Shown here one piece after another: positions 31,558 to 37,968 of a DNA stretch of 64,000 bases. Under the pieces are notes generated by a model that did not search any database, was not told the origin of the DNA, and was given only the letters and a program-made list of their open reading frames with translations. Position 1 is the stretch's first letter, and each line of letters starts with the position of its first letter. The DNA comes from Halarchaeum rubridurum (GTDB taxonomy: Archaea > Halobacteriota > Halobacteria > Halobacteriales > Halobacteriaceae): contig NZ_BMOO01000003.1 of assembly GCF_014647115.1 (NCBI RefSeq), forward strand, positions 186,001 to 250,000, written 5' to 3'. The position numbers and the translations under genes are program-made.

Positions 31558-32259
31558 CTACGGGCGCTCGAAGCCGCCGACGCGACGGTACGGCGTGCGA
31601 CACGGCGGGCCGTCGGCGAACTCGTAGCGGACGCCGTCGCCGACGGTGAGTACGGTGGACGACCGCGTCCCGTAGCCGTGACCGTGGAGGCACGCGCCGA
31701 CGTCGCCGTCCGCGAGGACGCGCTTCGCCCGCCCGCGGAACCCCGCGGCGCTCCGGGGGCGGCGGCGCGTGAGGGCGTCGCGGACCCGCGTGCGCCGGTC
31801 GGCGGCGTCGGGCGCCCCGGTCGTCGTGACGACCGTGACGCCCGGCGTGAGCGTCTCGACGCGGAGGTCGCCGTCCCAGCGGAGAAGGAACGCGATGTCG
31901 GCGTCCGCGAGCACGAGGTTGAAGCCCGCGTAGTCGCGCTCGGCGACCTCGCGTTCGACGAGGTCGCGCGCGTCCGTCGGATCGCCGGCGCGGAGGGCGT
32001 CGGCGACGAGTAGCCCGCGCGAGCGCCCCGAGTCGAGGTCGCTCCAGCGGTTCGTGATTCCGACGTAGAAGCCGTCGTCGGTGACGCCGGTCCAGGTGCC
32101 GCCGGCCTTCTCGTCGCGCGGGGCGAGCACGCGGGGATCGGTGTCGTCGTCCCACACGCGGGGCGGCGTCGCGGGGCGGTCGGTCGCTTCGTCGCGGTTC
32201 GCGGCGACGATCACGGGGGCGTCGTCGTAGACGCGCCACGCGACGGCGAGCGTGCACAC
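31558..32259 (-). CDS. NRDE-family protein (TANGO2-like)
   Basis: 233 residues. The family signature IVAANRDEATDRP near the N-terminus gives the NRDE name, followed by GGTWTGVTDDGFYVGITNRW and LRDLVEREVAERDYAGFNLVLAD-type segments. NRDE/TANGO2 proteins have an Ntn-hydrolase-like fold; recent work links TANGO2 to heme or lipid handling, but archaeal function is unknown. The GTG start places the conserved CTLAVAWR right at the N-terminus (Cys3 would be near the catalytic position of Ntn hydrolases). The TATA-like CTTTAAG is 28 nt upstream. Confidence 0.83.
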   Translation of the reverse strand: MCTLAVAWRVYDDAPVIVAANRDEATDRPATPPRVWDDDTDPRVLAPRDEKAGGTWTGVTDDGFYVGITNRWSDLDSGRSRGLLVADALRAGDPTDARDLVEREVAERDYAGFNLVLADADIAFLLRWDGDLRVETLTPGVTVVTTTGAPDAADRRTRVRDALTRRRPRSAAGFRGRAKRVLADGDVGACLHGHGYGTRSSTVLTVGDGVRYEFADGPPCRTPYRRVGGFERP

Positions 32260-32283
32260 GACCGGGAGATATGCCGCCGACCG

Positions 32284-32290
32284 GCTTAAA
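32284..32290 (-). promoter_or_regulatory. TATA box of NRDE gene, overlapping the menE stop codon
   Basis: Minus strand TTTAAGC is centred 28 nt before the GTG at 32259. The TAA stop of menE (32288-32286) is part of this box. Confidence 0.55.
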
Positions 32291-33782
32291 GATCGTCGGC
32301 CGCGGCGCGGGCGCGCTCGCGCGCCACCGCGCGATCCACCGTCCCGGAAGCCGTCCGCGGGAGGTCGTCGACGAAGGCGACCGTGCGGGGCTGTGCGAAG
32401 CCCGCGAGTCGGCCCTCCCAGTGCGTTTCGAGGGCGTCGCGGTCGAGGGCCACGCCGTCCTCGGGGACGACGAGCGCGGTGACGCGCTCCCCCCACTCGG
32501 GGTCGTCGACGCCGACGACGGCGACGTCGCGGACGGCGGGGTGCGAGCGTATCACCGCGGCGACCCGACCGGGATCGACGTTCTCGCCGCCCGTGATGAT
32601 CCGATCCGAGCGGCGGTTGAGAACGTAGAGCCGGCCCGCGTCGTCGCGGTAGCCGACGTCGCCCGTCCGGAGGCCGTGGGGTCCGAAGGCCTCGGCGTTC
32701 GCCGCGGGCGCGTCGTAGTAGCCGGGCGTGATTGTCGGACCGGACACGCAGAGTTCGCCCGTTTCGCCGGTCGGGACGGGGTCGCCCGCCTCGTCGACGA
32801 CCGTCACCGTCGTCCCGAAGAGCGGCCGGCCGACCGTCTCGGGGTTCGAGTACGCCGCCGCGGGGCGCGCGGTGGCGATCTGCGAGGTCGCCTCCGTCAT
32901 GCCGTAGGAGGGGTGGATGGGGACGCCCGCGTCCTCGCAGGCCGCGACGAGGTCGGGCGGCGTCGGCGCGCCCCCACAGAGGACGAAGCGCAGTGAGTCG
33001 GGGAGCTCGGCGTCCGCGCGGAGGAGCCGGTCGAGCATCGTCGGGACGACGGAGACGCCCGTGCAGTCGTGCTCGGCGAGCGCGCGCGCCGTCTCCTCGG
33101 CGTCGAAGCCGCGCTGGAGGACGCACGTGGTCCCGTAGAGCGCGCAGCGCAGGGGGATGGAGAGCCCGCCCATGTGGTACATCGAGAGACAGCAGAGCCA
33201 GCGGTCGTCGGGGAGGACGCCGAGGGTGAACGCGCTCGCGCCCGCCGCGGCGACGACGTTCCCGAACGTCAACCGCACGGGCTTCGGGTCGCCCGTCGTC
33301 CCCGACGTGTAGAGAAGCGCGAGGTCGTCCTCCGGGGTCCACTCGGCCGGCGCGACGTCTTCGGGGTCTCGCTCGCCGAGGACACGGACGCCCGAGTCGG
33401 TCGGTTCGTCGACGGAGACCACGGGGACGGCTCCGGCCGCGGTGAGGGCGTCGGCCTCCGTGTCAGCCTCGCAGGCGAGCAGGACGAGGTCCGCGCGCTC
33501 GCGTTGCGTCTCCAGCTCCGTCGGCGAGAGGCGCGCGTTCAGGGGGACGAGCGTCGCGCCGAGGCGCTGGACGGCGAAGACGAGGCGAACGAACGCCGGC
33601 CGGGTCTCCAGCAGGACGCCGACGTGGTCGTCGCGCGTCACGCCGAGCGCGGCAAGTCGGCCCGCCGTCCGCTCGACCGCCGCGTCGAGGGCCGCGTACG
33701 TCCACTCGCGCCCGCTGGCGTCGTCGACGAGCGCGGCGTCGCCGGGGGACGCCCGCGCCCGCGTGGCGAGGAGGTCGCGCAT
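32286..33782 (-). CDS. menE: o-Succinylbenzoate-CoA ligase MenE
   Basis: 498 residues, an adenylate-forming enzyme. The ATP motif is LLYTSGTTGDPKPVRL, the second motif YGMTEATSQ, then LRTGDVGY and the hinge LNRRSDRIITGGENVDP, with the catalytic lysine motif region PRTASGTVDR. In the latter, arginine stands where lysine is common (PRTASGKxxR), giving SGTVDR; this is worth checking. It activates o-succinylbenzoate to its CoA ester for menaquinone. The ATG directly abuts the menC stop (TAGATG). Confidence 0.85.
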   Translation of the reverse strand: MRDLLATRARASPGDAALVDDASGREWTYAALDAAVERTAGRLAALGVTRDDHVGVLLETRPAFVRLVFAVQRLGATLVPLNARLSPTELETQRERADLVLLACEADTEADALTAAGAVPVVSVDEPTDSGVRVLGERDPEDVAPAEWTPEDDLALLYTSGTTGDPKPVRLTFGNVVAAAGASAFTLGVLPDDRWLCCLSMYHMGGLSIPLRCALYGTTCVLQRGFDAEETARALAEHDCTGVSVVPTMLDRLLRADAELPDSLRFVLCGGAPTPPDLVAACEDAGVPIHPSYGMTEATSQIATARPAAAYSNPETVGRPLFGTTVTVVDEAGDPVPTGETGELCVSGPTITPGYYDAPAANAEAFGPHGLRTGDVGYRDDAGRLYVLNRRSDRIITGGENVDPGRVAAVIRSHPAVRDVAVVGVDDPEWGERVTALVVPEDGVALDRDALETHWEGRLAGFAQPRTVAFVDDLPRTASGTVDRAVARERARAAADDL

Positions 33783-34847
33783 CTACTCGTCGTGAGGCCC
33801 GGCGACGCCATTTCCCTTTCCCTGTGGGACGACGATCCGTCCATCGCGCACCGGGGCGGGGTCGGGGGCGTGGTCGCGGGCGAGCGCGTCGCCCGTCGCC
33901 AGCCCGCACGCGGGGAGCGGGGCGAGCGCCGCCGCCGCGTGGACCGCCGCCGTCCGCGCGTACACGCCGTCGAACGTCGTCGTCACGACGGGCTCGACGC
34001 CCGCTCGGCGCGCCCGCCGGCCCGCCGCGACCGTCCGGTCCACGCCGCCGAGCGCCATCGGCTTCAGGACGACGACGTCCGCCGCGTCGGCCGACAGGAC
34101 TGCGTCGAGGCCGACCGCGGCGACCGACTCGTCGAGCGCGATGGGTGCACGTCCGCGGAGCGCCGCGTGGGCGTCGAGCGACGGCGCGGCGAGCGGCTGT
34201 TCGGCGTACGCGACGTCCGCGCTGGCATCGAAGGCGTCGAGCGCGCGCCGCGCGTCGTCCGGCGTCCACGCGCCGTTCGCGTCGACGCGCAACGCGACGT
34301 CCGGGGCGGCCTCGCGGGCCGCCGCGACCCGGGCGGCGTCCGCGTCGAGCGAGCGCGCGCCGACTTTCAGCTTCACCGCCTCGAAGCCCGCCGAGACGGC
34401 TTCACGGACGCGGTCGGCCGTCGTCGCCGGGTCGGCGTCGCCGACAGTCGCGTTCACGGGGAGTCGTTCGACGCGCTCGTCGGGGGCGCTCGTCGTCGTC
34501 TCCTCGGCGACGTCGCCGGACCCGCCGCCGGCGAGGTACCGATAGAGGGGGACGCCGCAGGCGCGCGCCGCCGCGTCGGCGAACGCGAGCGAGACGGCGT
34601 GACGGGCCGCGGGCGCGCCCTCGCAGGCCGCGAGCGCGTCGGCGTCCGAACCGGCGTCGCCGGCGCGTTCGAGCGCCGCCCGACAGTCGTCGTGCGACTC
34701 CGTCCACCCGGGGAGCGGCGTCGCCTCGCCGACCCCGGTCGCGCCGTCGCGTTCGACGGTGACGAGGAAGCCGCGACGCTCCGTCATCGTGCCCCGCGCG
34801 GTGTCGAGCGGCTCGGCGAGCGGGAGGGCGACGGGCTCGACTCTCAC
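33783..34847 (-). CDS. menC: o-Succinylbenzoate synthase MenC
   Basis: 354 residues, enolase superfamily. The Lys pair is in EAVKLKVGARS, the metal ligands in RVDANGAW, AYAEQPL and IALDES, and the second lysine in VVLKPMALGG, all in the order of the muconate-lactonising subgroup. It dehydrates SHCHC to o-succinylbenzoate. The GTG start at 34847 overlaps the menA stop (GTGA); the longer open frame is the shadow of menA. The position between menA and menE fixes the assignment. Confidence 0.9.
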   Translation of the reverse strand: MRVEPVALPLAEPLDTARGTMTERRGFLVTVERDGATGVGEATPLPGWTESHDDCRAALERAGDAGSDADALAACEGAPAARHAVSLAFADAAARACGVPLYRYLAGGGSGDVAEETTTSAPDERVERLPVNATVGDADPATTADRVREAVSAGFEAVKLKVGARSLDADAARVAAAREAAPDVALRVDANGAWTPDDARRALDAFDASADVAYAEQPLAAPSLDAHAALRGRAPIALDESVAAVGLDAVLSADAADVVVLKPMALGGVDRTVAAGRRARRAGVEPVVTTTFDGVYARTAAVHAAAALAPLPACGLATGDALARDHAPDPAPVRDGRIVVPQGKGNGVAGPHDE

Positions 34848-35773
34848 AGCGCGACTCCGACGGCGAACAGCACCGAGTAGAGTGCGAGCGTCTGGCCGGT
34901 GCGGGTGAGCGCCGGGTCGAGGTGGTCGGCGTCGTCGTACCGGCAGACCGTGCGGGCGACGGGGACGGCGAGCGCGAGGGAGAGCCACGGGAGGAGGACG
35001 GCGTAGCCGAAGCCGTTCGCCACGAACCAGAGCGGAACGAGGTAGGCGACGGCGAGGAGGCCCGTGTACTCGACGCGGCTCCACGTGTAGCCGATGTAGA
35101 CCGCGAGGGTGTACTTGCCCGTCTCGCGGTCCGTCTCCATGTCGCGGAGGTTGTTCACGACGAGGATGGCGGTGGAGATGCAGGCGACGCCGACGCTGGC
35201 GACGAACGCCGCGGTCGGGAGCGTGCCCGGCGGCGGCGCGAGCGGGAACGCGGGGGCGTACGCCGCGGCCTGCACGTAGACGGTGCCGACGACGGCGATC
35301 ACGCCGAAGAACAGGAAGACGAAGACGTCGCCGAGGCCGTGGTAGCCGAAGGGGAATGGGCCGCCCGTGTATGCGATGCCGGCGGCGATGCTGGCGAGGC
35401 CGACGACGACGATGGGGAGGCCGCCGATGTAGACGAGGTAGCACCCGACGACCGTCGCGGCGAGGAAGGTGAGGTACATCGCGCGTTTGACCTCCGCGGC
35501 CTCGATGAGGCCGGACTGGGTGACGCGGGTGAACCCCTCGCGGTCCTCGGTGTCCGCGCCGTTGACCGCGTCGTAGTAGTCGTTGGCGAAGTTCGCGCCG
35601 ATCTGGATGAGCAGCGCGCCGACGAGCGCCGCGAGCGCCGGCAGCGCCGCGAAGACGCCGAGCGCGTACGCGACGCCGACGCCGACCACGACGGGCGAAA
35701 TTCCCGCCGGGAGGGTGTGCGGGCGCGCCGCCATCAGCCACGCGCGCCGCCGCGAGACCGCTTCGTCACTCAT
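34844..35773 (-). CDS. menA: 1,4-Dihydroxy-2-naphthoate polyprenyltransferase MenA
   Basis: 309 residues and about eight to nine helices, UbiA superfamily. The Asp-rich motifs that bind Mg-prenyl diphosphate are [15 protein letters not shown] near residue 65 and [14 protein letters not shown] near residue 195. The MenA N-terminus [14 protein letters not shown] is clear. It attaches the isoprenoid tail in menaquinone synthesis at the membrane. It is first in the menA-menC-menE operon; other men genes are elsewhere. Confidence 0.93.
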   Translation of the reverse strand: MSDEAVSRRRAWLMAARPHTLPAGISPVVVGVGVAYALGVFAALPALAALVGALLIQIGANFANDYYDAVNGADTEDREGFTRVTQSGLIEAAEVKRAMYLTFLAATVVGCYLVYIGGLPIVVVGLASIAAGIAYTGGPFPFGYHGLGDVFVFLFFGVIAVVGTVYVQAAAYAPAFPLAPPPGTLPTAAFVASVGVACISTAILVVNNLRDMETDRETGKYTLAVYIGYTWSRVEYTGLLAVAYLVPLWFVANGFGYAVLLPWLSLALAVPVARTVCRYDDADHLDPALTRTGQTLALYSVLFAVGVAL

Positions 35774-35818
35774 GGATACGGGTTCGGACGGGAGCGTGAA
35801 AGCGACTGCGGATGCGGC

Positions 35819-36118
35819 TTACAGCCGCGAGGTGTCGAGCGAGACGCCGGGCGGCGTGGCGACGAGGAACCCCCGGAAGTGCATCAGGGTCGCGCCCGCC
35901 TCCTTCGCGGGGCCCGCGAACCCTGCCGCGAGGTCGTTGAGGTCGCCGTCGACGGCGAGGACGAGCACGCGCCCGGCTTCGAGCGCCGCCAGCCACTCCG
36001 CGTCGGGGGTCTCGCCGTCGAGGACGCCGAGGACGACGTCGTCCGCCCCGCCCTCGACGTCCCACTCCTCGATCTGGTCCTCCGCGTTCCGCAGGTCGAG
36101 TCCGAAGCCGTCGCTCAT
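35819..36118 (-). CDS. Small DUF5779-like protein
   Basis: 99 residues with DDVVLGVLDGETPDAEWLAAL, VLAVDGDLNDLAAGFA and MHFRGFLVATPPGVSLDTSRL. This matches a conserved haloarchaeal family I remember as DUF5779. Function unknown. The ATG at 36118 has AGCTTTGAC about 28 nt upstream; the longer frame to 36301 overlaps the divergent gene and is not used. Confidence 0.75.
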   Translation of the reverse strand: MSDGFGLDLRNAEDQIEEWDVEGGADDVVLGVLDGETPDAEWLAALEAGRVLVLAVDGDLNDLAAGFAGPAKEAGATLMHFRGFLVATPPGVSLDTSRL

Positions 36119-36168
36119 ACGGCTACTGTCGCGGCCAGTCACGTCAAAGCTTCGCGGCGGAGCCCGTC

Positions 36169-36177
36169 TATTTATCC
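36169..36177 (+). promoter_or_regulatory. TATA box of the gene at 36201
   Basis: TATTTATCC is centred 28 nt before the ATG at 36201. Confidence 0.55.
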
Positions 36178-36200
36178 CCCTCGCCCACGTCGGTCGGTGT

Positions 36201-36350
36201 ATGCCGAAAGTGCATCTCGACGAGGAGACCATCGAGCGCCTCGATGGCCTCCGCACCGAGGACGAATCGTACGACGAGATCGTGAGCGAACTCATCGACA
36301 TCTACGAGGCCGAGGAGCTCACGATGTTCCACGGCGGCGACGTCGAGTAA
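36201..36350 (+). CDS. 49-residue DUF7557-like protein, possible ribbon-helix-helix antitoxin-type
   Basis: MPKVHLDEETIERLDGLRT followed by SYDEIVSELIDIYEAEEL is the strand-helix-helix pattern of small RHH/VapB-like proteins; I remember the haloarchaeal version as DUF7557. No toxin gene is adjacent, so an antitoxin role is unsupported here. The clear TATA box 28 nt upstream shows that it is expressed on its own. It converges on the next gene with 5 nt between. Confidence 0.75.
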   Translation: MPKVHLDEETIERLDGLRTEDESYDEIVSELIDIYEAEELTMFHGGDVE

Positions 36351-36355
36351 CCCCG

Positions 36356-36796
36356 TTACTCCTCGTCAGCGGCGACGCGACAGGCTTCCGACCACCGACC
36401 GTTCTCTTCGAGGCGCTCCTGGAGGAGCGTCGCGTACTCGCGGACCAGTTCTTCGGCCTCCTCGTAGCGCTCGTCCTCGCCGCCGCCGAAGCCGAGGGCG
36501 CGCTTGACGCCGCCGAGGAATCCCTCGCCGGAGGACGTGCTTCCGCTGCCCCCCGCGCCCATCGACGCCATCTGTTTCTCGACGTTGTCGATCTCGGGCA
36601 TCACCTGCGGGAGTTTCCCGGTGTCGACCGTGAGGCGCGCGTCCTCCGGGTCTTCGGGGTTCTCGATACGGAAATTCACGGCTGTCATAATGAGACCCCA
36701 CTGCTGGCGTGAGAACGAGGACGCCTCGACTTGCTCGCCGAACTCGTCGTCGACGCTCATCCGCTCGCCGACGACGCGGTCCTTCCAATCTGCCAT
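36356..36796 (-). CDS. DUF5799-like protein
   Basis: 146 residues. The N-terminal WKDRVVGERMSVDDEFGEQV, then FSRQQWGLIMTAVNFRIENP and a Gly/Ser linker (MGAGGSGSTSSGEG), end in a helical acidic tail. It matches a haloarchaeal conserved family I remember as DUF5799. Function unknown; no membrane segment or catalytic motif is visible. Confidence 0.75.
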   Translation of the reverse strand: MADWKDRVVGERMSVDDEFGEQVEASSFSRQQWGLIMTAVNFRIENPEDPEDARLTVDTGKLPQVMPEIDNVEKQMASMGAGGSGSTSSGEGFLGGVKRALGFGGGEDERYEEAEELVREYATLLQERLEENGRWSEACRVAADEE

Positions 36797-36871
36797 ACCT
36801 CCCGATACGACCGTGGGTGGTTTGTCTCTTGCCCTGCGGGGAGATACGCCCGCCGCCGTCCCGGCCGTCCC

Positions 36872-37267
36872 TCAGACGGCGTCCGTCTCGACGGAGACGT
36901 CCGCGCGGAGGTCCTCGCGGAGCGCCGCGCCGACGTGACTCGCGTCGAGGGCGTTCTCGGCGACGTCGGTCGCGGCCGCCGCGTCGAGGGCGGCCTCGAC
37001 GGCGACGTCGAACCGGATCGCCTCGATGACGCCGTCCGCGCGGTCGGCCTCGGCCTCGATGCGCACCTCTCCGAGGTCGTCGTGGCCCGCGTCCGCGGCG
37101 ACGACGCGGAGCGCGGAGACGTAGCAGGCGGCGTAGTCGGCGAGGAGGACGGCGCTCGGGTTCGGCCCGGCGTCGTCGTCCGCGTCCGTCGTGAGGCGGA
37201 AGTCGCCGACGCGGGAGGACGCGACGTGCCCCTCGTTCGAGACGGTCGTGGTTTCGAGGTCGGCCAT
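36872..37267 (-). CDS. OsmC-family protein
   Basis: 131 residues. GPNPSAVLLADYAACYVSAL is the OsmC core helix with its single cysteine; classical OsmC peroxidases also have an N-terminal and a second Cys, and here only the core Cys is seen, so peroxidase activity is uncertain. The preceding HVASSRVGDFRLTTD strands fit the fold. CGCTTAGG is about 30 nt upstream. The gap to the CBS gene (37268-37464) contains a short CTCACTCACTCACTC stretch but no gene. Confidence 0.82.
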   Translation of the reverse strand: MADLETTTVSNEGHVASSRVGDFRLTTDADDDAGPNPSAVLLADYAACYVSALRVVAADAGHDDLGEVRIEAEADRADGVIEAIRFDVAVEAALDAAAATDVAENALDASHVGAALREDLRADVSVETDAV

Positions 37268-37464
37268 CGTGTCGGCCGGACGCGCGCCCGCGGCCTAAGC
37301 GTTGTCCCCGTCCGAACGTGTCGTCGGTGTCCCGCTCACTCACTCACTCATCGCTGTCCCGCTCATCCGCGCGAGACACGCGCCGTCCACGCGCGAACGG
37401 CGACGGCGCTCGACGTCGGCGACGGAACCGGGAGAAACGGGCCGTTGCGACCGCCGCGAGTGGG

Positions 37465-37863
37465 TTATTCGTACTCTTCGAGCGTCGTGACGTACGACGT
37501 GAGGTCCGTCGTGGTGGCGATGCCGATGATGTGGTCGTCGTCGGTCACGACGGGGATGTGGTGAATCTGGTGTTCGAGGAGCTTCTTCGCGACGTCGGTC
37601 ACGACGTCCTGGGCGACCGCGGTCACGACGTCGGTCGTCATGAAGTCCGCGACCGTGGACTCGTCCTTCGGCTGGCGCTCCGCGACGATTCGGACGAAGT
37701 CGGTGGTCGTCAGGATTCCCGCGAGGCGTCCCTCCTCGTCGACGACGACGACGGAGCCGATACCCTGATCGAGCATCACCTGGGCGGCCTCCTCGACGGA
37801 GGTCTCGGGCGTGACGGTCGTCGCACCGGCCGTCATCACACGTGCGATGAAGACGTCTTCCAT
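37465..37863 (-). CDS. Two-CBS-domain protein
   Basis: 132 residues, essentially two CBS domains (VMTAGATTVTPETSVEEAAQ through LAGILTTTDFVRIV, then FMTTDVVTAVAQDVV through IIGIATTTDLTSYV). Such stand-alone pairs bind adenine nucleotides or SAM and regulate partners. Here the partner is unknown. A TATA-like CACTTAACTC is 28 nt before the ATG; the gene is divergent from the pilus operon. Confidence 0.9.
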   Translation of the reverse strand: MEDVFIARVMTAGATTVTPETSVEEAAQVMLDQGIGSVVVVDEEGRLAGILTTTDFVRIVAERQPKDESTVADFMTTDVVTAVAQDVVTDVAKKLLEHQIHHIPVVTDDDHIIGIATTTDLTSYVTTLEEYE

Positions 37864-37937
37864 GTATCGACCATCGGACGCCCGCGAGTTAAGTGCTGTC
37901 GAACCGCGTCGGGTCGCGCGCCGAGTCGGCCACAAAC

Positions 37938-37946
37938 GTTTTTCAA
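37938..37946 (+). promoter_or_regulatory. TATA-like box of the pilus-type operon
   Basis: GTTTTTCAA is centred about 27 nt before the ATG at 37969, pointing to a leaderless polycistronic mRNA for the genes 37969-45012. Confidence 0.5.
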
Positions 37947-37968
37947 GTAGATTGCCGAAGTTCCTACG

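Noticed and set aside
36201-36350. Toxin-antitoxin locus suggested by the small VapB/RHH-like protein
   Set aside because: No toxin-like gene on either side; the neighbours are conserved haloarchaeal DUF proteins on the opposite strand.
37318-37380. Short CTCACTCACTCACTC and repeated GTCCCGCTCA between OsmC and CBS genes
   Set aside because: Only two to four imperfect units, no structure and no recurrence in the window; treated as simple sequence.
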